DNA of 50,413 nt, taken from Saccharopolyspora aridisoli. Its GTDB lineage: Bacteria > Actinomycetota > Actinomycetes > Mycobacteriales > Pseudonocardiaceae. The position numbers and the translations under genes were made by a program. Under the pieces are notes generated by a model, which saw only the letters and a list, made by a program, of their open reading frames with translations, was not told the origin of the DNA and searched no databases. This document shows positions 35,058 to 43,076 of the stretch, one piece after another (position 1 is the first letter of the stretch; every line of letters starts with the position of its first letter). The DNA lies in contig NZ_SMKV01000040.1 in the NCBI RefSeq assembly GCF_004348445.1, forward strand, positions 1 to 50,413, read 5' to 3'.

Positions 35058-36731
35058 TCAGCCCAGGTGGTGCGTGCGGGTCAGCGGCAGCGTTGCCGCG
35101 CGGTGCACGTCGATCTCCGCACCGTCGACCGACACCGGACCCGGTTCGCGCGGGACTTCCACGCGCGGGGTCGCGGTGTTGCGCACCATGTCCGCCCTGG
35201 TCAGCCCCCTGCTGTCGCGCACGGAGGCGTAGTTCGGGCCGCTGGGCAGGAGCGCGCGGTCGGCGGCGTCGGCGACGAACACCGTGGACAGCCTGCGGGG
35301 GGCGGCGCCGAGTCCGCCGAAGAAGGGGCGCATGACCCTCGGTTGGGTGAGCCGGGTGGATCCGGAGCCCGAGCCGCTGGCACCCCATGCGACGAACCCG
35401 GACTTGATTACCAGGTCGGGCTCGGCGCCGAACCAGGCCGGCTGCCACAGCACGATGTCGGCGAGCCTGCCCGGCAGCAGCGATCCGACCTCGTGCGCCA
35501 TGCCGTGGGCGATCGCCGGGTTGAGGGTGATCTTGGCGAGGTAGCGCAGCACCCGCTCGTTGTCGGCGTGCTCGGGCCCGGCCTCGCCAGCGAGGGCGGC
35601 CTGCACGTGCGCGAGCTGCCAGGTGCGGCGGGCGGTTTCGGCGATGCGACCCATGCCCATCGAGTCGGAGTTGACGATGCTGATCGCCCCGGAGTCGTGC
35701 AGCGCGTTCTCGGCGGCGATGCCGTGCTCGCGAACCCTGCTTCCCGCGATGCTCTTGTCGCTGTCCACCATGGAGTGTCCCTTGTGGACTGTCATGGTCA
35801 TCGGGAACAGCTCGGCGACCGTCGCCCGGGTCAGCGGCAGCGTCGGGGTGGTCGAGGAGGTCAGCACGTGCGGGCTGCTCACGACCTCCAGCAGGTCGGG
35901 GTGCCCGCCGCCGCCCTCGACGTGGTAGGCGTGCACCGTGCGACCTCGCGTGGCGTCGAGGGTGTCGGCGAGGAACCCGGACTCGTTGAGCGTGTCGGTG
36001 TGCAGCGCGACCGGCAGGTCCGCCTGATCGGCCACGCCCAGGCAGGTGTCCACGATGTGCGGGGTGGCGCCCCAGTCCTCGTGGATCTTGAACCCGCCTG
36101 CGCCGGACAGGACCGCCCGTTCCAGCAGGTCGTTCGACGACGACGATCCGCGCGCCAGGAACGCGACGTTGATCGGCACGTCCCGCCACGCCTCGATCAT
36201 CGAGTGCAGGTTGTGGGCCGGGTTCGCGCCGACGTCCCACACCCCGCCCATGCCCATGCCCACCAGCGAGGTCACCCCGGCCGCCAGCGCGGCGGGCACC
36301 ACCTCGGGGCTGGACAGGTGCACGTGCGAGTCGACCACACCGGGCGTGGCGATCAAGCCGTCACCGGTGATCATCGCGGTGTGCGAGTCGACGACCAGCT
36401 CCACGCCGTCCCCGGCCTCCGGGTTGCCCGCGCGGCCGACGCCGACGACGCGTCCTCCCTTGATCCCGATGTTGGTCTTGCGCACGCCCAGCACCGGGTC
36501 CAGCAGCAGCACTCCGAGGACCACCATGTCCAGCGCGCTGTCCCGGCCGGCCTTCGGCGCGACGAGCAGCCCGTCGCGGGCGGTCTTGGCGCAGCCGCCC
36601 AGCATCTCCTCGCCGGGCTCGGTGTCGTCGTCCTCGACGCGCACCCACAGGTCGGTGTCGGCCAGCCGCACCAGGTCACCCGTGGTCGGTCCGTACAGCG
36701 CCGCGTAGCGCTCCCGGGACAGGCTGGTCAT
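35058..36731 (-). CDS. Divergent urease alpha subunit (UreC-like)
   Basis: The catalytic subunit of a urease-family enzyme, 557 residues. By alignment in memory with the Klebsiella enzyme, all nickel ligands are kept: H136 and H138 (DSHVH), K215 (FKIHEDWG, the carbamylated lysine), H244, H270 and D356. Catalytic H217, H316 and R332 are also kept. However, the loop after GVTSLVG (158-174, MGMGGVWDVGANPAHN) is four residues shorter and unlike the urea-binding loop. The flap cysteine is V315, and the segment after D356 is SMGM instead of SQAM. The ATG overlaps the ureAB stop by four bases. No ureD, ureE, ureF or ureG lies in the window. It is therefore either a urease matured by distant accessory proteins or an enzyme for another substrate. 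Confidence 0.88.
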   Translation of the reverse strand: MTSLSRERYAALYGPTTGDLVRLADTDLWVRVEDDDTEPGEEMLGGCAKTARDGLLVAPKAGRDSALDMVVLGVLLLDPVLGVRKTNIGIKGGRVVGVGRAGNPEAGDGVELVVDSHTAMITGDGLIATPGVVDSHVHLSSPEVVPAALAAGVTSLVGMGMGGVWDVGANPAHNLHSMIEAWRDVPINVAFLARGSSSSNDLLERAVLSGAGGFKIHEDWGATPHIVDTCLGVADQADLPVALHTDTLNESGFLADTLDATRGRTVHAYHVEGGGGHPDLLEVVSSPHVLTSSTTPTLPLTRATVAELFPMTMTVHKGHSMVDSDKSIAGSRVREHGIAAENALHDSGAISIVNSDSMGMGRIAETARRTWQLAHVQAALAGEAGPEHADNERVLRYLAKITLNPAIAHGMAHEVGSLLPGRLADIVLWQPAWFGAEPDLVIKSGFVAWGASGSGSGSTRLTQPRVMRPFFGGLGAAPRRLSTVFVADAADRALLPSGPNYASVRDSRGLTRADMVRNTATPRVEVPREPGPVSVDGAEIDVHRAATLPLTRTHHLG

Positions 36732-37303
36732 CGTCGGCCTCCCATCGCCACGAGGACGAGTTCCTTGCGCTCCCCCGCATCCAGGCGGACCGCCGTACCC
36801 GCGGGCACCGCCAGCCGGAAACCGGCGAGCTCGGCGTCGCTGCGCACCGCCGGGTTGAGCTGGTCGAGCGGGAAGTGGGAGGAGATCCACACCGGGCGCT
36901 CACCGGTGTTGTGCAGCCACGCCGTCCGCCGCTCGCGGCCGGCGGCCAACTCGACCTCGCCGTCGGCGGCACGCACCGCACCCGGCGCGTCCGGACCGGG
37001 CGGGCCGAACGGCTGCGGCACGTGCACCAGCGAACTGCCGTGCGGGAACAGCGCCTCGACCTGGATCACCGGGACGGCGGCGGGAACCCCCGGACGGACC
37101 TGGTCGGCGGTCAGCAGCGCGCCCGCGCGCCGCACGACCTCGTCGATGTCCACGCCGTCCCAGGCGAGTTCGCAGACCACGTCGCACACGTAGGCCACGG
37201 CATCGGGTGCGCCGAGCAGCGCGCCGCGCGCCAGCCTGCGGCGGGCCAGCTCCGCGGCGGTGAACAGGTTCAGCCGCTCCTGCTCGCGGGGCGTCAAGTG
37301 CAT
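36728..37303 (-). CDS. Fused urease gamma/beta subunit (UreA-UreB)
   Basis: A 191-residue fusion. Residues 1-100 match UreA (MHLTPREQERLNLFTAAELARRRLARG, LTADQVRPGVPAAVPVIQVEALFPHGSSLVHV). Residues about 115-191 match UreB (GEVELAAGRERRTAWLHNTGERPVWISSHFPLDQLNPAV, GFRLAVPAGTAVRLDAGERKELVLVAMGG). The beta part stops after VAMGGRR, so the usual C-terminal 20-25 residues, with the GFRG segment, are missing. The canonical GSHYHF segment reads SSHFPL. Fused gamma/beta subunits are known in actinobacteria. It is the first gene of the operon, divergent from a PucR-type regulator with 74 bases between the starts. Confidence 0.88.
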   Translation of the reverse strand: MHLTPREQERLNLFTAAELARRRLARGALLGAPDAVAYVCDVVCELAWDGVDIDEVVRRAGALLTADQVRPGVPAAVPVIQVEALFPHGSSLVHVPQPFGPPGPDAPGAVRAADGEVELAAGRERRTAWLHNTGERPVWISSHFPLDQLNPAVRSDAELAGFRLAVPAGTAVRLDAGERKELVLVAMGGRR

Positions 37304-37377
37304 GAGAGCACAGTCCTCTGGTCACCGGCCCAGCACAATGATGGATCCACGCCATCTGATCGCTCTAGGTTGGGCGG
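37304..37377. promoter_or_regulatory. Divergent promoter region between ureAB and pucR
   Basis: Only 74 bases separate the two starts, so both promoters and any PucR-type operator must overlap here or reach into the coding regions. I see no clear palindrome. Confidence 0.5.
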
Positions 37378-38544
37378 ATGCACACTTCGCCTTACGAGCC
37401 GGTCACACCCGACGGGCCGTTGCGCAGGCTGGTGCACTCCTGCCTGGACGATCTCGACGAGCTGGTCGCGGTGTTCCTGGCGGAGCTGCGCTCGATGGAG
37501 CCCTACGCCAGCGACGCCGTGCCGTGGGCGGAGCTGCGCGAGCACGCCGAGGGGAGCATGGAGCTGCTGCTGCGGCTGGCCGGAGGACTGGCGGTGCCCG
37601 ACCGGCTGGCCGACCTGTGCGAGCGCATCGGGCGCAGCCGCGCGCAGACGGGCGTCCCGCTGGAGGTGCTGCTGCACGCGGTGCGCGTCGACTTCCGGGT
37701 GCTCTGGGACGCCTTCGCGCGCCGGGTGTCCGAGGACGAGCTGCCCTCGCTGGTGCGCAGCGCCTCGCGGGTGTGGGCCGCCGTCGACCACCACACCACC
37801 CGCATCCACCTGGCCTACCTGTCGGAAGCCGCGGTGCTGGCCCGCGAGCAGGAGCACGAGCGCGCCCAGCTGGTGGCGCGGCTGCTGGTCACCGACGCCC
37901 GCGATCCGCAGGTGGTCGCGCAGGTCGCCACGGCGCTCGACGTCTCCGCCGACGCGGACTTCGCGGTGGCCGCCGCCCCGCAGCCCGCCACCCGGCCGCT
38001 GCGCGATGCGGCCGACGAGCTGTCGGCGCGGGGGATCTCGGTGCACCTGCAGGACGTCGACCGGCGGCCGGTGCTCATCGCTGAGCTGCCCGCCGGTGTC
38101 ACCGCGGTGCCGCAGCGCTGGCTGCAGGAGGTCCCGTGCGGTCTCGCGCCCGTGGCGCGCACGCTGGCGGGCGTGCCTCGCGCAGTGCGCATCGCCGCCG
38201 AGCTGGCCGGAACCGGCGCGGCCGAGGCGGGCCCGCGCGCGCTGCCAGACGTCTGGTCGTCGGTGGTGGCGGGGAGGCTGGGCGAGCTGGGCGACGCGCT
38301 GGCCACCGAGGTGTTCGGCCGGATGCGCGGCATCGGCGCGGGCGAGCGCTCCCGGCTGCTGGAAACCGCAGGGGCCTACCTGCGCACCGGATCGGCCGGT
38401 GCGGTGGCCGGTGACCTGTACTGCCACCGCAACACCGTGCTCAACCGGCTACGACGCATAGACGAGCTCACCGGCTGCGATCTCACCCGTCCTGAACAAG
38501 CGGCCCTGTTCACCGTGGCGCGCGCCTGCGACCCGAGTGCGTGA
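37378..38544 (+). CDS. PucR-family transcriptional regulator
   Basis: A 388-residue regulator with the C-terminal helix-turn-helix typical of PucR/CdaR proteins: LLETAGAYLRTGSAGAVAGDLYCHRNTVLNRLRRIDELTGCDL (about residues 325-370). The N-terminal half is an all-helical sensory region (HAEGSMELLLRLAGGLAVPDRLADLCERIGRSRAQTGVPLEVLLHAVRVDFRVLWDAF) like that of RsbR-like or GGDEF-hybrid PucR proteins, and no ligand can be named. It is divergent from the urease-like operon and should control it. PucR relatives often regulate purine, ureide or amino-nitrogen breakdown, which agrees with a nitrogen-scavenging role for the locus. Confidence 0.88.
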   Translation: MHTSPYEPVTPDGPLRRLVHSCLDDLDELVAVFLAELRSMEPYASDAVPWAELREHAEGSMELLLRLAGGLAVPDRLADLCERIGRSRAQTGVPLEVLLHAVRVDFRVLWDAFARRVSEDELPSLVRSASRVWAAVDHHTTRIHLAYLSEAAVLAREQEHERAQLVARLLVTDARDPQVVAQVATALDVSADADFAVAAAPQPATRPLRDAADELSARGISVHLQDVDRRPVLIAELPAGVTAVPQRWLQEVPCGLAPVARTLAGVPRAVRIAAELAGTGAAEAGPRALPDVWSSVVAGRLGELGDALATEVFGRMRGIGAGERSRLLETAGAYLRTGSAGAVAGDLYCHRNTVLNRLRRIDELTGCDLTRPEQAALFTVARACDPSA

Positions 38545-38644
38545 TCCCGGACCCATGCGCAATGTCGAACACCGTGCGGTTCACCGGTTGTCCGGCGTAC
38601 TACGGTGGATGTGGACCTCTCCCGATCGCGCAAAGGATGGGACG

Positions 38645-40114
38645 TTGACCGCGACGCAGATCCCGGACACCACCCGAGCTGAACTCGACGCCGCGCTGCA
38701 GCGGGCCGCCGACGCCGCCGAGCCCTTCGGCGAGCAGGCCCCGGCCGAGCGCGCCCGCCAGCTGCGGGCCGTCGCCGACGCCCTGGACGCGGCGGCCGGT
38801 GAACTGATCCCGCTGGCCCTCGACGAGTCTCACCTGTCCGAGGCCCGACTGACCGGTGAGCTCAAGCGGACCACCTTCCAGCTGCGCCTGTTCGCCGACA
38901 CCGTCGAGCCCGGCGACCACCTGCGGGTCACCTTCGACCGAGCCGACCCGGACTTCGCGCTGGGCCCCAAGCCGGACCTGCGGCGGATGATGCTGCCGGT
39001 GGGCCCGGTGCTGGTGTTCGCCGCCAGCAACTTCCCCTTCGCGTTCTCCGTCGCCGGTGGTGACACCGCCGCAGCGCTCGCGGCCGGCTGCCCGGTGGTC
39101 CTCAAGGGCCACCCCGGTCACCCGGAGCTGTCGTTGCGGACCGGTGAGATCGTCGCCGAGGCGCTGCGCTCGGCAGGCGCGCCGGAAGGCGCGTTCAGCG
39201 TCGTGCTCGGCTTCGACACCGGCGCGGACGCGCTGCGAGACGAGCGGATCAAGGCGGCCGCGTTCACCGGTTCGGTGCCGGCCGGGCGCGCGCTGTTCGA
39301 CATCGCCAACTCGCGGCCGAAGCCGATCCCGTTCTTCGGTGAGCTCGGCAGCCTCAACCCGGTGTTCGTCGCCCCGGGTGCCGTCGCCGCGCGCGGAACC
39401 GACATCGCCAAGGGCTACGTGACCTCCTACTCCGGCAACGCCGGTCAGCTGTGCACCAAGCCCGGCCTGCTGTTCCTGCCCGCCGACCACGGCCTGGAAG
39501 GCGCGCTCGCCGAGGAGTCGGCGGGCGTGGCGGCCCACCGGCTGCTCAACGAGCGGCTGCACGAGGGCTACTGCGGTCGGCGCTCGGTGGTCACCGACGT
39601 CCCGGGAGTGCGCGTGCTGACCGACGGCGCGAGCAACTCGGCAGAGGACGGGGCAGCGCCGACGCTGCTGGCCACTGACGTGGACACCCTGCTGGCCAAC
39701 CGGGACGCGCTGCTGGAGGAGGTCTTCGGCCCGCTGTCCATCGTGGTCGCCTACGCCTCGGAGGACGAGGCCCGCCGCGCGGCCGAGGCGTTCGAGGGCA
39801 ACCTCACCGCGACGGTCCACGCGGAGGACTCCGACACCGACTTCGTCGCCACGCTCCTACCGCGCCTGCGGGAACGCGCCGGGCGCCTGCTGTTCAACGG
39901 CTGGCCGACCGGCGTCGCCGTCTCCCACGCCATGCATCACGGCGGCCCCTACCCGGCCACCACGGACGCCCGCTTCACCTCGGTCGGCACGGCGGCCATC
40001 GACCGCTTCCTCCGCCCGGTGACCTACCAGGACGTCCCGCCGGCCCTGCTCCCCCAGCCCCTCCAAGACCAGAACCCGTGGAACATCCCGCAGGAGGTCC
40101 ACGCGAGGGACTGA
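38645..40114 (+). CDS. Aldehyde dehydrogenase, alpha-ketoglutaric semialdehyde dehydrogenase-like
   Basis: An NAD(P)-dependent aldehyde dehydrogenase of the KGSADH-like branch. The TTG at 38645 (489 residues) has AAAGGA seven bases upstream; the longer frame from 38537 adds a tail without family match. Visible features are VLVFAASNFPFAFSVAGGDTAAALAAGCPVVLKGHPGHP (cofactor entry), FTGSVPAGRAL, the general base in FFGELGSLNPVF and the nucleophile Cys in GNAGQLCTKPGLLF. It starts 100 bases after pucR on the same strand and may be co-regulated. The usual substrate is a dicarboxylic semialdehyde from sugar or hydroxyproline breakdown, but the substrate here is not known. Confidence 0.9.
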   Translation: MTATQIPDTTRAELDAALQRAADAAEPFGEQAPAERARQLRAVADALDAAAGELIPLALDESHLSEARLTGELKRTTFQLRLFADTVEPGDHLRVTFDRADPDFALGPKPDLRRMMLPVGPVLVFAASNFPFAFSVAGGDTAAALAAGCPVVLKGHPGHPELSLRTGEIVAEALRSAGAPEGAFSVVLGFDTGADALRDERIKAAAFTGSVPAGRALFDIANSRPKPIPFFGELGSLNPVFVAPGAVAARGTDIAKGYVTSYSGNAGQLCTKPGLLFLPADHGLEGALAEESAGVAAHRLLNERLHEGYCGRRSVVTDVPGVRVLTDGASNSAEDGAAPTLLATDVDTLLANRDALLEEVFGPLSIVVAYASEDEARRAAEAFEGNLTATVHAEDSDTDFVATLLPRLRERAGRLLFNGWPTGVAVSHAMHHGGPYPATTDARFTSVGTAAIDRFLRPVTYQDVPPALLPQPLQDQNPWNIPQEVHARD

Positions 40115-40124
40115 GAACCACGCC

Positions 40125-40157
40125 GCACGGGGCGCGCCACCACCGGGCGTCCCGTGC
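40125..40157. terminator. Convergent hairpin between the aldehyde dehydrogenase and rlmA-like genes
   Basis: Arms 40125-40135 and 40147-40157 form an 11-bp stem with one G-T pair and an 11-base loop. It lies ten bases after the dehydrogenase stop and eight bases after the stop of the opposite gene. Confidence 0.7.
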
Positions 40158-40165
40158 TTCGGCGC

Positions 40166-40981
40166 TCAGGGGCTTCGGCGGTAGCGGGCGACCGCGACCG
40201 CGGCCGTCGGCGTCACGGGTGAGGGCAGGGCTGCGATCTTGGCTTCGAGGGCTTCGGGCGTGGTGTGCCATGCGCTGGGCCCCATGGCCACGGCTGCCAG
40301 GGCCTCGGCGTGGGTCAGTTCGAGCCGGAACTCGACCGTGCGCCGCTCCAGCGGGGTGAAGTGACCTCGGAGCTGGTCGGCGAGGCGTTCCGGCTTGGAC
40401 TCGTCGACGTTGAGCAGGTCCAGGCGGTCGACCAGGCCGGTCAGGTGACCGGGGTTGGGGATCACGACGACGAGCTCACCGCCGGGGCGCAGGATCCGGC
40501 GCATCTCCGACGCGTTGCGCGGAGCGAAGACGTTGAGGACGACACCCGCCGCACCGGTGCGGATCGGCAGCGGCTGCCAGGCGTCGGCCACCGCCGCGCC
40601 CATGCGCAGGTGCGCCTTGGCCGCCCGGCGGCACGCGTACTTGGAGGCGTCCAGGGCCACGCCGATCCGGTCGCCGAGGGCGCGGGCCAGGTAGAAGCCC
40701 GTGCCGGCCCCGATGTCGACCACCGGACCGTCACCGGTGACCGCTGACGCCACCGCCTCGGCGATCGGGTCGTAGTGCCCGGCGCCCAGGAACTCGGCAC
40801 GGGCGGCGACCATCTCCGCGGTGTCACCGACGACCTTGCTGCGGCCCGAGAGCAGGCTGACGTAGCCCTGCCGCGCGAAGTCGAACACGTGGTTCGACGA
40901 GCACCGCAGCGAGTTCCCGCTGCGCTCCAGGTCGAGTCCGCAGTGCGGGCAGGCCAGCACCTCCACCACCTCGTCCAGCAC
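40166..40981 (-). CDS. RlmA-type 23S rRNA (guanine-N1)-methyltransferase
   Basis: A SAM-dependent methyltransferase of 271 residues from the GTG at 40981, which has GGAGG seven bases upstream. The N-terminal zinc site LACPHCGLDLERSGNSLRCSSNHVFDFARQGYVSLL is the hallmark of the RlmA/TlrB family, which methylates G745 or G748 of 23S rRNA. The SAM motif VVDIGAGTGFYLARAL follows, then DASKYACRRAAKAH, and NVFAPRNASEMRRILRPGGELVVVIPNPGHL. Members of the TlrB branch can confer macrolide (tylosin-type) resistance; which branch this is cannot be decided by eye. A much longer open frame continues upstream but is antisense to the next gene and has no family features. Confidence 0.92.
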   Translation of the reverse strand: MLDEVVEVLACPHCGLDLERSGNSLRCSSNHVFDFARQGYVSLLSGRSKVVGDTAEMVAARAEFLGAGHYDPIAEAVASAVTGDGPVVDIGAGTGFYLARALGDRIGVALDASKYACRRAAKAHLRMGAAVADAWQPLPIRTGAAGVVLNVFAPRNASEMRRILRPGGELVVVIPNPGHLTGLVDRLDLLNVDESKPERLADQLRGHFTPLERRTVEFRLELTHAEALAAVAMGPSAWHTTPEALEAKIAALPSPVTPTAAVAVARYRRSP

Positions 40982-41116
40982 AGCCCAGCCTCCACACACT
41001 TCGCAGATGCGCGATTCTAGGACCTGCTGAGGACCTGCTTGGCGGTGCGGGTCGCGGAACCCGAGCGACTCCGTGCATGTCAGGACTCGACGAGCAGTGC
41101 GGAAGGAGGCGCGGCG

Positions 41117-42517
41117 ATGTGGCACTGGCTGAGCGCACCCGAGTACCAGGCGGCGAGGTTCGCCGTCACCCACCTGCTCGCCCTGATCTACCTGATCGGT
41201 TTCGTCTGCTTCCTGCGGCAGTTCCGCGGTCTGCTCGGCGAGCGCGGGCTGACGCCGGTCGCCCGGTTCGTCGACCGCGTGCCGTTCCGCCGGGCACCGA
41301 GCGTGTTCCACTTCCGCAGCTCCGATCGCTGGCTGGCGGGGGTGGCCTGGACCGGCATCGCCGCGAGCCTGCTCGCCCAGTTCGCCGACTTCGCTCCGGT
41401 GTGGGGCTGGATGCTCGTGTGGGCACTGCTGTGGGTGCTGTACTCGTCGATCGTCAACGTCGGCCAGGTCTGGTACGGCTTCGGCTGGGAATCGCTGCTG
41501 CTCGAAGCCGGTTTCCTGGCGGTCTTCCTGGGCCCGGCGCACGTCGCCCCGCCGGCGCCGGTGCTGTGGCTGCTGTGCTGGCTGCTGTTCCGCGTCGAGT
41601 TCGGCGCCGGGCTGATCAAGCTGCGCGGCGACTCCTGCTGGCGCGACCTCACGGCGCTGCACTACCACCACGAGACCCAACCGATGCCCGGTCCGCTGAG
41701 CCGCTGGTTCCACCTGCTGCCGCGCCCGCTGCACGAGGTGGAGGTGCTGGCCAACCACGGGACCCAGCTGGTCGTGCCGTTCCTGCTGTTCGCCCCGCAA
41801 CCGGTGGCCACCGTCGCGGCGGCGACCATCGTCGTCACGCAGCTGTGGCTGATGGTGAGCGGCAACTTCGCCTGGCTGAACTTCCTGACCATCACCCTGG
41901 CGTTCGCCGCCGTCGGCGGGCCACCGGGCGCGCTCCCCGACCTGCCTGGCTGGTTCGCGGTGCTCGTGCTGGCGGTGACGGCGCTGTTCGCGGTGCTGGC
42001 GTACTGGCCGGTGCGAAACATGCTGGGGCGCGGTCAGGTCATGAACCGCAGCTTCAACCGGCTGCACCTGGGCAACACCTACGGCGCGTTCGGCAGCATC
42101 ACCAGGGTGCGCTACGAGGTCGTGGTGCTCGGTGCGAGCAGCTCGGCGGGGCCGTGGTGGGAGTACGGGTTCAAGGGCAAGCCCGGCGACCCAGCGCGCA
42201 GACCTCCGCAGGTCGCGCCGTACCACCTGCGCCTGGACTGGCTGATGTGGTTCGTGGCCATCAACCCGTCCTACGGACGCGCCTGGTTGCCCCGGTTCAT
42301 GGCGGCTCTGCTCCGCGGTGAAGCCCCGGTGCTGGCGCTGCTCCGCCACAACCCGTTCCCGGACGAACCGCCGAAGCTGGTCAAGGCCGACCTCTACCGC
42401 TACCGCTTCACCAGCCGCGAGGATCGCCGGGAGACCGGGCACCACTGGAACAGGACCAGGTCCTCAGACCTGGTCCCGCCTCTGTCCCTCGACGACCTCG
42501 ACGAACGTTCGGACTGA
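41117..42517 (+). CDS. Lipase maturation factor (LMF1) family membrane protein
   Basis: A 466-residue multi-pass membrane protein homologous to vertebrate LMF1, which helps lipases fold in the endoplasmic reticulum. The bacterial role is unknown. The ATG at 41117 follows GGAGG. Family features are FVCFLRQFRGLLGERGLTPV near the start, the conserved FGWESLLLEAGFLAVFLGP, FRVEFGAGLIKLRGDSCWRDLTALHYHHETQPMPGPLSRWFHLLP, NHGTQLVVPFLLF, and the soluble C-terminal part YEFGFKGKPGD-like (YGFKGKPGDPARRPPQVAPYHLRLDWLMWF). It is divergent from the rRNA methyltransferase and converges on the VOC gene with only eight bases between stops. Confidence 0.92.
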   Translation: MWHWLSAPEYQAARFAVTHLLALIYLIGFVCFLRQFRGLLGERGLTPVARFVDRVPFRRAPSVFHFRSSDRWLAGVAWTGIAASLLAQFADFAPVWGWMLVWALLWVLYSSIVNVGQVWYGFGWESLLLEAGFLAVFLGPAHVAPPAPVLWLLCWLLFRVEFGAGLIKLRGDSCWRDLTALHYHHETQPMPGPLSRWFHLLPRPLHEVEVLANHGTQLVVPFLLFAPQPVATVAAATIVVTQLWLMVSGNFAWLNFLTITLAFAAVGGPPGALPDLPGWFAVLVLAVTALFAVLAYWPVRNMLGRGQVMNRSFNRLHLGNTYGAFGSITRVRYEVVVLGASSSAGPWWEYGFKGKPGDPARRPPQVAPYHLRLDWLMWFVAINPSYGRAWLPRFMAALLRGEAPVLALLRHNPFPDEPPKLVKADLYRYRFTSREDRRETGHHWNRTRSSDLVPPLSLDDLDERSD

Positions 42518-42525
42518 ACCGCCCC

Positions 42526-43008
42526 TCACCCCAAGGCGGCGGCTTCGAGCTCGGCGATGTCGAACTTGCGCATCTCGAACATCTTCTTCATGGCGCGCTC
42601 GGCGACCGCGGGATCCGATGAGGTGATCAGCTCCATCAGGCGCCGAGGGGTGATCTGCCAGGACAGGCCGAAGCGGTCCTTGAGCCAGCCGCACGGCTGG
42701 TACTCGCCGCCCTCCCCCAGCACCTCCCAGAGCCGGTCGATCTCCTCCTGCGATTCGCAGGTGACCTCCAGCGAGAACGCCTCGGAGAGCTTGAAGACCG
42801 GGCCGCCGTTGATCGCCACCAACTTCAGCCCGGCCAGTTCGAACTGGACCACCAGCACGCCGCCCTGCTCTCCCGGCCCGGCTTCGCCGTTGTGCAGCAC
42901 GTGCACGATGCGCGAGTCCGGGAACACCGAGCAGTAGAACTTGGCGGCGTCCTCCGCCTCGCTGTCGAACCACAGGTTGGGCGTGATCTTCTGGGTGAAC
43001 TCGTACAT
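42526..43008 (-). CDS. VOC-superfamily protein (PhnB / 3-dmu-9_3-mt type)
   Basis: A small cytoplasmic protein of 160 residues in the glyoxalase/vicinal-oxygen-chelate fold. MYEFTQKITPNLWFDSEAEDAAKFYCSVFPDSRIVHVLHNGEAGPGEQGGVLVVQFELAG and the later LWEVLGEGGEYQPCGWLKDRFGLSWQITPRRLMELI match the PhnB-like group often mislabelled as 3-demethylubiquinone methyltransferase. No SAM-binding motif is present, so methyltransferase activity is unlikely. The C-terminus adds about 35 residues (SSDPAVAERAMKKMFEMRKFDIAELEAAA). Its function is unknown. Confidence 0.88.
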   Translation of the reverse strand: MYEFTQKITPNLWFDSEAEDAAKFYCSVFPDSRIVHVLHNGEAGPGEQGGVLVVQFELAGLKLVAINGGPVFKLSEAFSLEVTCESQEEIDRLWEVLGEGGEYQPCGWLKDRFGLSWQITPRRLMELITSSDPAVAERAMKKMFEMRKFDIAELEAAALG

Positions 43009-43076
43009 GGGTCTGTCCCTTCGCGAAGAGAACCGGTGTGAAGGGGTAGACCCGGACGAGCGCCAGGACTAATCGG

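Noticed and set aside
40982..42445. Upstream extension of the RlmA-like frame on the minus strand
   Set aside because: It is antisense to the lipase-maturation-factor gene, and a good ribosome binding site sits before the GTG at 40981.
42526..43008. 3-demethylubiquinone methyltransferase call for the VOC protein
   Set aside because: No SAM-binding motif is present; the name is a known misannotation of PhnB-like proteins.
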